DNA from: JACVRN01 sp035276685
GTDB lineage: Bacteria > Acidobacteriota > Blastocatellia > Pyrinomonadales > Pyrinomonadaceae
Direction: 5' to 3'
NCBI GenBank assembly: GCA_035276685.1
Contig: DATELK010000088.1
Location: 1-64,000 of the forward strand
DNA length: 64,000 nucleotides
The notes under the pieces were generated by a model, which did not search any database, was not told where the DNA came from, and was given only the letters and a program-made list of their open reading frames with translations. This document shows positions 17,321-26,036 of the stretch, piece by piece; position 1 is the stretch's first letter, and the number at the start of each line of letters is the position of its first letter. The position numbers and the translations under genes are program-made.

Positions 17321-17943
17321 CGACACGCATCCATCCGACCGCGATTGTCGAAGACGGAGTGAGAATCGGCGACGGCACTTCCGTCTGGGACAACGTGCAC
17401 ATACGGCACGGAGCATCCATCGGCGAAGAGTGCATCGTCGGCGAGAAGACCTATATTGCTTACGACGTGCGAATCGGAAACCGCGTTAAGATTAACGCCT
17501 TCGTCTACATCTGCAACGCCGTGACGATTGAAGACGGCGTGATGATAAGCGCGGGCAGCATCTTTACCAACGACCGCTTTCCGCGCGCGACTACGCCGGA
17601 CTTGCGCGAGCTTCGCCCGTCCGAGCCGGACGAGCACACGCGGCCCACGCTCGTTCGCGAGGGAGCGACCCTTGGCGCTTCATGCACCATCGGCAACGAT
17701 CTGGTCATAGGCCGCTGGGCCATGATAGGCATGGGCTCTTTAGTGACGAAGTCCGTGCCAGACTTTCATCTGGCCGTCGGGCACCCTGCGCGTTCCGTGG
17801 GCTGCGTCTGCCGCTGCGGGCAACTCGTCATGCGCTTTGACGGCGAGACCTCGCAAACGTCGAAAGAGATAAAGTGTCCGGCCTGCGACTTGAGGTACAA
17901 GGTTGACGAAGGAACTGTTACAGAACTCAACCCTCCGGCCTGA
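17317..17943 (+). CDS. Left-handed beta-helix N-acetyltransferase (WbpD-like) with C-terminal zinc ribbon
   Basis: The 208-aa protein is built of hexapeptide repeats from residue 4 (IHPTAIVEDGVRIGDGTSVW) to about 150, the fold of acetyl-CoA-dependent WbpD/WlbB acetyltransferases. After GHPARSVG it continues with a CVCRCG...CPACDLRYKV tail, four cysteines likely to bind zinc. The predicted role is N-acetylation of the 3-amino group made by the preceding aminotransferase. It overlaps the dehydrogenase gene by 4 bp and the next gene by 41 bp, indicating tight translational coupling. Confidence 0.88.
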   Translation: MTTRIHPTAIVEDGVRIGDGTSVWDNVHIRHGASIGEECIVGEKTYIAYDVRIGNRVKINAFVYICNAVTIEDGVMISAGSIFTNDRFPRATTPDLRELRPSEPDEHTRPTLVREGATLGASCTIGNDLVIGRWAMIGMGSLVTKSVPDFHLAVGHPARSVGCVCRCGQLVMRFDGETSQTSKEIKCPACDLRYKVDEGTVTELNPPA

Positions 17944-19417
17944 GCCCGCGAGAAGCTTAAGGGCGAAGGACGACGCGGCGCGCTCTTTCGGCTCCCGTCG
18001 ATGGGCCGTCGTAGGCGGCGGGATGCTCGGCATGACGCTCGCGCTGCGCCTTGCCGAAGCCGGAAAGAGCGTCACGCTTTTCGAGAGCGCGAGCGAGCTT
18101 GGCGGACTGGCGAGCGCGTGGAGTCTGGGAGACATCGTGTGGGATCGTCATTACCACGTTACTCTCCTGTCAGACACCTACACGCGCGGGCTCGCAGACG
18201 AGCTTGGGCTCGGGGCGGAGTTCGATTGGGTCAATACGCGCACGGGCTTCTATACAGACGGCCAGCTCCTTTCAATGTCGAACACGGTTGAGTTTCTGCG
18301 CTTCCCGCCGCTCAATCTCTTGGAGAAGCTGCGGCTCGGGGCGACTATTTTTTACGCATCCAGAATCAAACGCTGGCAGCGTCTTGAGCGTGTGCCCGTG
18401 AGCCGTTGGCTAAGCAGGTGGTCTGGCAAGAGGACTTTTGAAAAGATATGGCTGCCGCTCCTGCGCTCCAAGCTCGGCGAAAGCTACAGGGACGTTTCGG
18501 CTGCCTTTATCTGGGCGACGATTGCGCGCATGTACGCGGCACGCCGCACAGGGCTAAAGCGGGAGATGTTCGGCTACGTCAGAGGCGGCTACGCGCGCAT
18601 TCTTGAGAGGTTCGCAGAGACACTTCGCGCTAAGGGCGTAGAGATTCGCTGCGGGCAGGCTGTGAAGAGCGTCGAAGCGATTGATGCGTGCGCGAAAGTC
18701 TCGCAAGAGGATTCAGGCCTGCGTCTTGAGTTCGCGGACGGCAATTGCTACAAGTTCGACGAAGTGGTTTTGACGCTGCCCGCGCCTGTCGCGGCCCGCG
18801 TCTCGAACTGTCTCTCCGGTGACGAGCGGGAGCGGCTCGCGGGCGTTCGTTATCAGGGAATCATCTGCGCCTCGCTGCTCATAAAAAAACCGCTCTCGAA
18901 CTTTTACGTGACGAACATCACGGACGGGGATGTGCCCTTCACCGCCGTCATAGAGATGTCCGCGCTCGTTGACCGCGAAGCTTTCGGCGGCAATGCGCTG
19001 GTCTACCTGCCGAAGTACGTAGCTTCGGACGACGCGGCCTTTTCGCTCTCCGACGAAGAATTAAGAGCGCAGTTCTTACAGGCTCTCGCGCGCATGTATC
19101 CGGCCTTCGATGCGGAACGAGACGTGCTCTGCTTTCAGGTCTCTCGCGTGCGAAACGTTTTTCCCCTGCCTGTTCTCAACTACTCCGGGCGTATGCCGCC
19201 GATGCAGACTTCGGTCGCGGGCCTGCACATAATCAACTCCGCTCACATCACTAACGGCACGCTGAACGTTAACGAAACTCTTAAGCTGGCGGAGCGAGCC
19301 GCCGCTTCCCTGCTATGCAACGAGTCGGTTGACGCGGAGCCCGTCGCATCGAGCGCCACAGCGGCTATTAACGAAAGACGCGCGGGCGGGTGGGAGAGAA
19401 CAAGTGCGCGAACATAA
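17903..19417 (+). CDS. FAD-dependent oxidoreductase, protoporphyrinogen oxidase/amine oxidase-like
   Basis: The 504-aa protein carries the FAD-binding motif WAVVGGGMLGMTLALRLAEA at about residues 35-54, then SASELGGLASAW, as in the flavin amine oxidase superfamily. Such flavoproteins are common in sugar and exopolysaccharide clusters. The substrate is not evident; a UDP-galactopyranose-mutase-like or sugar oxidation role is possible. The only start giving a full Rossmann fold is TTG 17903, with GAGG seven bases upstream, inside the end of the acetyltransferase gene. No signal peptide is present. A second protein of this superfamily lies at 21516-22868. Confidence 0.8.
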   Translation: MTKELLQNSTLRPEPARSLRAKDDAARSFGSRRWAVVGGGMLGMTLALRLAEAGKSVTLFESASELGGLASAWSLGDIVWDRHYHVTLLSDTYTRGLADELGLGAEFDWVNTRTGFYTDGQLLSMSNTVEFLRFPPLNLLEKLRLGATIFYASRIKRWQRLERVPVSRWLSRWSGKRTFEKIWLPLLRSKLGESYRDVSAAFIWATIARMYAARRTGLKREMFGYVRGGYARILERFAETLRAKGVEIRCGQAVKSVEAIDACAKVSQEDSGLRLEFADGNCYKFDEVVLTLPAPVAARVSNCLSGDERERLAGVRYQGIICASLLIKKPLSNFYVTNITDGDVPFTAVIEMSALVDREAFGGNALVYLPKYVASDDAAFSLSDEELRAQFLQALARMYPAFDAERDVLCFQVSRVRNVFPLPVLNYSGRMPPMQTSVAGLHIINSAHITNGTLNVNETLKLAERAAASLLCNESVDAEPVASSATAAINERRAGGWERTSART

Positions 19418-20474
19418 GCCTATAGCGAGCCTTTCACTAGACCTTGATAACCAGTGGTCTTACATGAAGACGCACGGCGACGCCGGGTGGCAGTCGTTTC
19501 CCTCTTATCTCGACGTGGTCGTGCCGCGCGTCCTCAACTTCCTGAAGGAGCGCAACGACCTGGCCATCACCTTCTTCATAGTAGGTCAGGACGCGGCGCT
19601 CGATAAAAACCGGGAAGCACTGGCGCAACTCTCTGTAGCGGCGGGCGGCAGGCACGAGATTGGAAACCACTCCTTCAACCACGAGCCCTGGCTGCACCTG
19701 TACACGCGGGCGGAGATTAGGGACGAAATCATTAAAGCGGAAGAGGCCATAGAGCGCGTCACCTCGCGCCGCACGCGGGGCTTTCGCGGCCCCGGCTACA
19801 GTCTCTCGCCGGACGTGCTGAGCGTTCTGGCCGAGCGCGACTACAAATACGACGCCTCCACCTTTCCTACATTCCTGGGCCCTCTGGCCAGAGCTTACTA
19901 CTTCATGACGGCGAGGCTTGAGCGCGAGCAGAGGCAGGAGCGAAAAGCTCTCTTCGGGAAATTGAGCGACGGCCTGCGCCCGCTCAAAACTTATCGCTGG
20001 CAGGTTAACGAGCGCTCGCTCACGGAGATTCCGGTCACGACCATGCCCGTCTTTAAGATGCCCGTGCACGTTAGCTACCTGCTTTACCTGAGCGGGCGGC
20101 GCGCAGCGACCGAACGAATTGCGCGCCACTATTTCAACTTCGCGATGCGCCTTTGTGAATTGACCGGGACTGCGCCTTCGCTGCTGCTGCACCCGCTCGA
20201 TTTTCTGGGCTTCGAGGACATGAAGGGAAGCGGCGAGCTTTCTTTCTTTCCCGGCATGAATATCCCGCGCGACCGTAAGCTGGAAACGGTCGGCCACATA
20301 CTCGAATCTTACACGCGGCGTTTCAACGTCCGTACTCTGGCGCAGCACGCGCAGCAAGCGGCACAAGACTCAAAGCTTCCTGCCAGAGCGCACACGAGCC
20401 TCGGCGACGCAAGCCAAACCGCGCCCAAGGTAGAACATAGAGCGGGAGAAGCAAGCAATGCTAGTCACCGATAA
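19404..20474 (+). CDS. Polysaccharide deacetylase (NodB homology)
   Basis: This protein has an intact NodB-type site: LSLDLDNQW (metal Asp), HEIGNHSFNHEPW with the two metal histidines, and RGFRGPGYSLSPDVL. It is thus the active counterpart to the degenerate domain in the gene at 13156. It is expected to remove N- or O-acetyl groups from a sugar of the polymer or lipid-linked intermediate. The start is placed at GTG 19404, after GGGAGAG and overlapping the previous gene by 14 bp; an upstream ATG at 19329 would overlap by 89 bp. There is no clear signal peptide, so it may act in the cytosol. Confidence 0.82.
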   Translation: MREHKPIASLSLDLDNQWSYMKTHGDAGWQSFPSYLDVVVPRVLNFLKERNDLAITFFIVGQDAALDKNREALAQLSVAAGGRHEIGNHSFNHEPWLHLYTRAEIRDEIIKAEEAIERVTSRRTRGFRGPGYSLSPDVLSVLAERDYKYDASTFPTFLGPLARAYYFMTARLEREQRQERKALFGKLSDGLRPLKTYRWQVNERSLTEIPVTTMPVFKMPVHVSYLLYLSGRRAATERIARHYFNFAMRLCELTGTAPSLLLHPLDFLGFEDMKGSGELSFFPGMNIPRDRKLETVGHILESYTRRFNVRTLAQHAQQAAQDSKLPARAHTSLGDASQTAPKVEHRAGEASNASHR

Positions 20475-21498
20475 GATTATAGAGCAGCAGTTTGTGCGCG
20501 ATGTTGCTGCTCAACCTCTTGCGGTAGCCGCGACAGGCGACGATACAGCACCCGCCTGCGATTCTCTGTCGCTTGAGTCCGTAGGCTGTTGCGTGTGCGA
20601 CTCTGACGAAGCGCTGCCGGTCGGAGTCGGCGAAGACTTCGAGTACCGCACGAGCCGCGACACGTTTGTCGCCATGCAGTGCGAAGGATGCGGCCTCGTT
20701 TATCTAAACCCTCGCCCGTCGGTCGATGAGTTTTCGCGCATCTACCCCTCGAACTACCACGCCTTCGATTTTTCGCCCGAGCGTTATGGCTTTGTTTACA
20801 AAGTGCGCCGCAGGCTAGAAGCGCGTCGCGCACTACAGTGGTGTCGCGGGCTTAAGGAGGGCGGGCGCATCATAGACATAGGCTGCGGCGACGGCTTTCA
20901 TCTGGGTCTGCTGCGTGACTTCGGCCACAGTAGTTGGCGTGCCGAGGGAGTTGACTCGGACGCTCGTGCGGTTGAGGCCGCGAGTCGCGCGGGCCTGACG
21001 GCTCACGTGGGAAGCGTTGAGCGTCTTGACCTGCCCGCTGCGTCCTATGACCTGGCGCTGATGATTCAGACCATAGAGCATGTCGCAGACCCGCCCGCAG
21101 TTCTGCGTGCCGTGCTCTCTCTCTTAAGGCCCGGCGGAAAGCTCGTCATCGTCACGGACAACACGGACTCGCCGGACTTCAGGCTCTTCAAGGGACGCCA
21201 CTGGGGCGGCTACCATTTCCCGCGCCACTGGAATCTTTTCAACCGTCGCTCGTTACGCGCGCTCGCCGGTAAAGTCGGGTTTGAGGTCGAGAGCCTTTCA
21301 ACCGTTGTGAGCCCTGTGAACTGGGTCTATTCGGTTCGCAACTTGCTCGCGGACATGCGCGCGCCGGCATGGCTCGTCAATCAATTCAGCCTGGAAGCGA
21401 CAGCCTCGCTCGCGGCGGCCACCCTTTTCGACTCTCTTCACAAGCTGGCGGGACGCGGCGCACTATTACGCGCAGTCCTCAGGCGTCCGGCGGCTTAA
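20458..21498 (+). CDS. Class I SAM-dependent methyltransferase with N-terminal zinc-binding motif
   Basis: The 346-aa protein begins with CCVCDS...MQCEGCGLVYLNPRP (about residues 43-87), a paired-cysteine module common in sugar methyltransferases. The Methyltransf_23-like core follows: IIDIGCGDGFHLGLL at about 137-151 and IQTIEHVADP. It probably methylates a sugar or its nucleotide form in the polysaccharide pathway. The ATG lies 17 bp inside the deacetylase gene end, indicating coupled translation. Confidence 0.85.
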   Translation: MLVTDKIIEQQFVRDVAAQPLAVAATGDDTAPACDSLSLESVGCCVCDSDEALPVGVGEDFEYRTSRDTFVAMQCEGCGLVYLNPRPSVDEFSRIYPSNYHAFDFSPERYGFVYKVRRRLEARRALQWCRGLKEGGRIIDIGCGDGFHLGLLRDFGHSSWRAEGVDSDARAVEAASRAGLTAHVGSVERLDLPAASYDLALMIQTIEHVADPPAVLRAVLSLLRPGGKLVIVTDNTDSPDFRLFKGRHWGGYHFPRHWNLFNRRSLRALAGKVGFEVESLSTVVSPVNWVYSVRNLLADMRAPAWLVNQFSLEATASLAAATLFDSLHKLAGRGALLRAVLRRPAA

Positions 21499-21515
21499 AG
21501 AGAGGAAAGAAGACT

Positions 21516-22868
21516 ATGCGAGATGTGATGAAGAAACCTGTGGCGGTTATTGGCGGCGGCTTGGCAGGCCTGACCGCAGCGCGCTACCTGCGCCAGCAGG
21601 GCGTGCCCGTACAGTTGTACGAAGCGGGAAAAAAGATTTCGGGGCTCGCGCAGAGTTTTCATGACTCGGACGGATTCACTTACGACTTCGGCGCGCACTT
21701 CATCACCAATCGCTTAGCGGCCGCCATAGGCGTAGGCCACGCGTGCCGTGACGTGCGTTACTACGGCGAGACCGTGAGGCTCGGCGGGCGCAACTTCAGT
21801 TATCCTTTCGGGCTGATGAAAGTCCCGCGTCTTACGTCTAGCGGCATCAGGACGCGCGCCGCCAATTTGATTAAAGGAGAGAGGCCAGAGTCTGCCGCCG
21901 ACTGGTTTCGCGCTAGGTATGGTCGCGCGCTCGCGGACGAAGTGGCGATTCCTTTGACAGAAGCGTGGTCGGGTGCCTCGGCCTCCGAACTTGCTCCTTC
22001 CGTAGGCGACAGCATACCGGGAAGCATCGCGCGCACGCTGATGCTCAAGCTCGCCAGCCGCGTGACGGGCCGGGCGGTCGCGTGCGGCTACAGCCGCGAG
22101 ATGCCTGAGAGCGCGCACGTCTGGCACGTCTATCCCAACGACGGCGTGAGCCTGTTGTGCCGCAAGCTGGCGGAGAGCATAGAAGACGCAATCCTGCTGG
22201 AATCTCCGGTGGAGAAGATTATAGTCGAGTCGGGCAGGGCTGTGGCGGTGCGCGTCCACGGTCAAGAGCATGAAGTGTCTGCCGTAGTCAGCACGGCCCC
22301 GTGCAATATCCTGGCGAAGCTCACGAGCGGCACGGACGCCCTTGAAGCGTTGGCGCGTTTTCGCTATCGCCCGATGGTCTTTGTCAACATGCGCTTTCGC
22401 GGGCGCGGCCTGCTGCCTGACGTGGTGGCGTGGACGCCGGAAAAACAGTTTCCCTTCTTCAGGCTCACGGAAGCAACGCTCTCCATGCCGTGGCTCGCGC
22501 CGGAAGGCAAGACCCTGATAACCGTTGACATAGGCTGCGCTGTGGGAGACTCGGTATGGAACATGAGCGACGAAGAGCTGGGCGAGCTTTGCCTCGGCCA
22601 CCTTTCGGAAATCGTCAAGGATGCTCGCACACGCTATATGGGCTGTCGCGTGCTTCGCACTCCCATCGCCTATCCGGTTTTTCTCAAAGAGTATGAGTCC
22701 GACAGGGTGCGCTTTGAACATTCTACGGGCGTTGAGAATCTGTACAGCGTCGGCCGCAACGGAGAGTTCGCGCACATCTTCATGGAGGACGTTTACTGGC
22801 GCACGCTTAGAAAGATGCGCGGGCTCGTCGGTGAGCTAGGCCTGCGGGCTTCATCCACAGGGACATGA
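21516..22868 (+). CDS. FAD/NAD(P)-dependent oxidoreductase, UDP-galactopyranose mutase/protoporphyrinogen oxidase-like
   Basis: The protein has an N-terminal FAD motif (VAVIGGGLAGLTAARYLRQQ), then a DFGAHFITN segment, and ends with YSVGRNGEFAHIFMEDVYWR, a pattern seen in amine-oxidase-like proteins of polysaccharide clusters. The start is set at ATG 21516, after GAGGAAAGAAG and 17 bp past the methyltransferase stop. An upstream in-frame ATG at 21369 would overlap that gene by 130 bp. About 450 aa, cytosolic. The substrate is unknown. Confidence 0.82.
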   Translation: MRDVMKKPVAVIGGGLAGLTAARYLRQQGVPVQLYEAGKKISGLAQSFHDSDGFTYDFGAHFITNRLAAAIGVGHACRDVRYYGETVRLGGRNFSYPFGLMKVPRLTSSGIRTRAANLIKGERPESAADWFRARYGRALADEVAIPLTEAWSGASASELAPSVGDSIPGSIARTLMLKLASRVTGRAVACGYSREMPESAHVWHVYPNDGVSLLCRKLAESIEDAILLESPVEKIIVESGRAVAVRVHGQEHEVSAVVSTAPCNILAKLTSGTDALEALARFRYRPMVFVNMRFRGRGLLPDVVAWTPEKQFPFFRLTEATLSMPWLAPEGKTLITVDIGCAVGDSVWNMSDEELGELCLGHLSEIVKDARTRYMGCRVLRTPIAYPVFLKEYESDRVRFEHSTGVENLYSVGRNGEFAHIFMEDVYWRTLRKMRGLVGELGLRASSTGT

Positions 22869-24520
22869 TTCAATCGACAAGCGATGTTGAATTCGAAGAC
22901 GGGAACGAGCGCCCCGCACTTAGACCTTTAGGATTGAACGGCTCGTTGCTGGCGAGGGCGCTTGCGTCCGCGCGCACAATCTATCTTTTGATTCTTCTGA
23001 ATCTGGCGATTGCCGTCCCGCTGGCATGGGTGATAGACCTCTTTATAGACGAAGCCTTCAGCCTTCACACCACGTCAAAGGGCATCAGGTACGCCTTCGA
23101 GCAGGCAGTTTACTTTGAGCTGCAAGCGCCTCTCTACTTCGTCATCCTGAATCTGTGGAGGGCAGTCAACGATTCTATCTTCTTCGCGCGGCTGTTTTCC
23201 GTCCTGTGCATCGCCGCGACCATTAAAATCGCCGCCCTTCTTTCGCAAAGACTATTCAAGACGATTAACCCGGCATGGTTCGCCGCTCTGGTAGCTCTGC
23301 ACCCGTATGCCGTCTGGGCCAGCACGCAGATACGCCTTTACGCTTTCGGCATACTGCTTTCATCCCTGCTGTTGCTCCTTTTTCATGATGGATTTTTAAG
23401 CGACAAGCGAAGCCGGAACGCTCGCCTTGCCTATCTACTGGTTGCCGTCATAGCCCTCTACACGCAGTATTACTTAGGTTTTCTTCTGGTCGGGAATGCC
23501 GTTGCCCTGCTCTGCCTTCGCAAGTGGCGCTCGCTCTTCATCTATCTAGCGGGCATGCTTCTGGTCGGCTTATGTTTTATTCCGATGCTGCTGCTCGTTC
23601 CCGGACAGGTCTCGACCCACACGCAGAGCGTCAAGGGTCTTCTTCCCCTTACTGAAGCCCTACGCACGATAAGCTGGCAAATCAAAGGTTTTTTACTTCC
23701 CATTACGGCCTGGGATGAGTCGGGGCGTATGGAAGGAGTCAGGCACTGGCTTTTCAGGCTGGTTTATCTCCTTGTCCTCGTCGCTCTGATAAGAGCCGTT
23801 ATCTCAAGTCGCTTACGAAATTTTCTGACGACGGGGACAGTGGTGGTCTGGTCAGTATTCATTACTACCACGCTCTTTTACATCGCGGTCATTCGCATAA
23901 CGGGAGAAGATATGCTACAGGAGAGGCATAGCTTCGCTCTCTTCATCCCTTCGTTGCTTTTTGCATTCTCGCTACTGGCAAAAGTTGCCGATTGGAGGGC
24001 GCGCATCTCGTGGCTTCTTGTATTCCTTTTTTTCAGCGCAGCTTCCCTCTATTACGCGCATACGCCGGTCGCCAAAGACACCGTCTGGTCTCGTACAGCC
24101 GCCCACATTATGGAAGCCGAGCAGCCTAATCAACCAATCCTGATTTTTCATGCGGGTAACGCGCTCACCTTCGCTCACTACTACAAAGGAATGAATGTTC
24201 TCGTGCCGATTCCTTATGAGAACAGATTTGATACTTATGATGTCAGGGCTTATGTATTCAAGGATGAGCAGCAGGTCAACGATGCCCTCGCCCGTCTTCC
24301 CGGAGAGCATGAGTCTCTATGGTTGGTAACAGATGGCTTGTGCAACTTCATAGACGTTGATTTCAACTGTCAGGGCCTAGAAGATTTTGTAAACAAACAC
24401 TACCTGGTAGAGGAGGATAAAACCTCTTTTAATGTAAGGACAAGACGACTCATACGTAAACCCATATCTATAGTTCCGGCTCGCCTGTCCTCCAATAGTT
24501 ATATCAAAAATTCGTCGTAA
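22865..24520 (+). CDS. GT-C/GT39-like membrane glycosyltransferase
   Basis: The 551-aa protein has about ten hydrophobic segments starting at residue 38. The first periplasmic loop carries FIDEAFSLHTT and a following ELQAPLYF, the acidic pattern typical of GT-C (PMT_2/GT39-like) enzymes that use polyprenyl-phosphate sugars. It probably adds a sugar to a lipid-linked or exported glycan. Its start overlaps the previous stop (ATGA), and it closes the polysaccharide operon. The C-terminal 150 residues are a soluble periplasmic domain. Donor and acceptor are unknown. Confidence 0.8.
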   Translation: MIQSTSDVEFEDGNERPALRPLGLNGSLLARALASARTIYLLILLNLAIAVPLAWVIDLFIDEAFSLHTTSKGIRYAFEQAVYFELQAPLYFVILNLWRAVNDSIFFARLFSVLCIAATIKIAALLSQRLFKTINPAWFAALVALHPYAVWASTQIRLYAFGILLSSLLLLLFHDGFLSDKRSRNARLAYLLVAVIALYTQYYLGFLLVGNAVALLCLRKWRSLFIYLAGMLLVGLCFIPMLLLVPGQVSTHTQSVKGLLPLTEALRTISWQIKGFLLPITAWDESGRMEGVRHWLFRLVYLLVLVALIRAVISSRLRNFLTTGTVVVWSVFITTTLFYIAVIRITGEDMLQERHSFALFIPSLLFAFSLLAKVADWRARISWLLVFLFFSAASLYYAHTPVAKDTVWSRTAAHIMEAEQPNQPILIFHAGNALTFAHYYKGMNVLVPIPYENRFDTYDVRAYVFKDEQQVNDALARLPGEHESLWLVTDGLCNFIDVDFNCQGLEDFVNKHYLVEEDKTSFNVRTRRLIRKPISIVPARLSSNSYIKNSS

Positions 24521-24663
24521 TAGTTTCGGAGAAGATTAGTTATGTTAAGAACAGGGTCTTCTCGCACGGCCCGCAGCAATTAAGCATTCGCTCTTGATTG
24601 GGTCGGTAAAGGCTTGCACTGCATCTGACTCTCATGTAAGTTTCTTGTGTGAGGTCTAAGGCC

Positions 24664-24936
24664 GTGTCGTCAAAGAAGAGTGCTTCAAAGAAATCTAAGA
24701 AGAACAGTGCTGCTAAGCGTCGTAGCAAGGGCGGCACGGTAATCGTCTACACTGACAACATCGGTCTGATGCTAGCTGACGAAGGCGATTCTAACGGCCA
24801 TCGTCGCAAACGGCCCTATCGAATCAATCCTGAGAGCGAGGAAGAGCGCGCTAAACGCTTAGCTGCGCGCAAAGCTCTGACGCTCAAAGCTGCGCGAATA
24901 GCTTACGAGAATCACCACGGTCGCAAAGCTTCGTAG
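24664..24936 (+). CDS. Small Lys-rich protein, putative antitoxin to the PIN toxin
   Basis: About 90 aa, starting at GTG 24664 with GAGGT 8 bases upstream (a GTG at 24649 is the alternative). The N-terminus is very basic (SSKKSASKKSKKNSAAKRR), the middle has TVIVYTDNIGLML and the end is charged. Its stop codon directly abuts the ATG of the PIN-domain gene, the usual antitoxin-toxin arrangement. I do not recognise a known antitoxin family. The basic tail could bind nucleic acid for autoregulation. Confidence 0.6.
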   Translation: MSSKKSASKKSKKNSAAKRRSKGGTVIVYTDNIGLMLADEGDSNGHRRKRPYRINPESEEERAKRLAARKALTLKAARIAYENHHGRKAS

Positions 24937-25371
24937 ATGCCCTTCTTTACCTGCGACACATCGACTATGATTTCAAGAAAGTTGTCATATTTGCCTGACA
25001 ACTTTCTTTTTTCGTCAGTCGTGCTTATGGAACTAATGGCGAGCGCTAAAGACGAGACTCAGCGCAAAGTTTATGAGCGAGTGCATCGCGCATACCAGAA
25101 AGACAATTCGCTGATTGTGCCTGACGCTGAAGATTGGCTGACGACGAGCAAAGTGCTCTTCTCACTCTCACAAGCTCGCCGCAGAAGTGCCGGTGGTCGT
25201 GCGCCGCGTCAGAAGCCCGGAGCGTCGCAGCGCATGGCGTTAGATGTTCTCATAGCTGTCAGTGCCCGGCGCTATGACGCTACTGTCATCACCGAGAATT
25301 GGGATGACTTCAAAGCAATTCAGCGTTACTGTAAATTCAAGCTCGCCAGAGCTTCTAACATCTTTAAGTAA
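24937..25371 (+). CDS. PIN-domain (VapC-like) putative endoribonuclease toxin
   Basis: The 144-aa protein shows the PIN layout: an early FTCDTSTMISRK (Asp7), LMELMAS, then LDVLIAVSARRYDATVITENWDDF carrying the later acidic residues. PIN toxins of this size cleave RNA with a Mg-dependent acidic site. The ATG immediately follows the stop of the Lys-rich gene, so translation is coupled. A perfect terminator hairpin lies inside its first 26 codons (24975-25012), which should keep toxin output below antitoxin output. The insertion ARRRSAGGRAPRQKPGASQR is longer and more basic than usual. Confidence 0.78.
   Translation: MPFFTCDTSTMISRKLSYLPDNFLFSSVVLMELMASAKDETQRKVYERVHRAYQKDNSLIVPDAEDWLTTSKVLFSLSQARRRSAGGRAPRQKPGASQRMALDVLIAVSARRYDATVITENWDDFKAIQRYCKFKLARASNIFK
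24975..25012 (+). terminator. Intragenic intrinsic terminator in the PIN toxin gene
   Basis: AAGAAAGTTGTCA (24975-24987) pairs perfectly with TGACAACTTTCTT (24996-25008) around an 8-base loop. It is followed by T residues, giving six Ts at 25007-25012. It lies 39 bases after the toxin ATG and inside its coding frame. Transcripts ending here would encode only the putative antitoxin. Confidence 0.6.
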
Positions 25372-25592
25372 CTTTCACACGTCTCATCCTTCTCTGCTTA
25401 AGGGTAAAATTCGCTCATTTTACTCGGAAGCGGTTCGGGCCGGATAGCTCAGTCACCTATCAAAATATTACTTGCCAGCCTCTGTACCAGACGATTCTCA
25501 TTCTTTTCGATTGAAAACTCATATCAAACTATATCTAGTTGAGGTAAAACTATTGACTCTCGCTGTTTCAATATGTATGTAAGGAGCATTCG

Positions 25593-25994
25593 ATGGAACT
25601 ACTGAAGCCGACGGACGCAGCCAAGCTGGCCGGGGTGAGTTATCTGACGCTCAAGCGATGGATTTACTCAGGCAAAATCAAGTCTACCAAAACCGCCGGT
25701 GGCCATCACCGCATCGCTCGCAGCGAGATTGAGCGGCTGACCGGCAATAAGAGTAAGGCTTCAAGGCAGAAGAAACCGGTAGGTCTGGATGCCATCAGCG
25801 GGCGGAACAAGCTCTTAGGAAAAGTTAAAGAGGTTCGTTACGCGGAGTTCCTTGTACAGGTCACGATTGACGTGGGCAGACAGGAAATCACGTCCATCAT
25901 CACCAGTGATGCTGCACATGCTCTCGGGCTGAAAACGGGAGTCTCCGTCTACGCACTGATAAAGGCGACGGAGGTGATGATTATCCGAAGGTAG
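25593..25994 (+). CDS. MerR-type HTH + Mop (TOBE) domain molybdate-responsive regulator
   Basis: The 133-aa protein begins with an excisionase/MerR-like helix-turn-helix (TDAAKLAGVSYLTLKRWIYS at residues 7-26), followed by HHRIARSEIERL. Residues about 66-131 form a Mop/TOBE domain (SGRNKLLGKVKEV...VTIDVGRQEITSIIT), which binds molybdate oxyanions in ModE/Mop proteins. AAGGAG lies just before ATG 25593. It is 42 bp upstream of a TonB receptor and near a molybdenum enzyme operon, so it may tie receptor or nitrate-enzyme expression to molybdate. That link is inference. Confidence 0.82.
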   Translation: MELLKPTDAAKLAGVSYLTLKRWIYSGKIKSTKTAGGHHRIARSEIERLTGNKSKASRQKKPVGLDAISGRNKLLGKVKEVRYAEFLVQVTIDVGRQEITSIITSDAAHALGLKTGVSVYALIKATEVMIIRR

Positions 25995-26036
25995 GTTATC
26001 ACGCGTTACGCCTCTCAGAATTGAAAAGGAACACGC

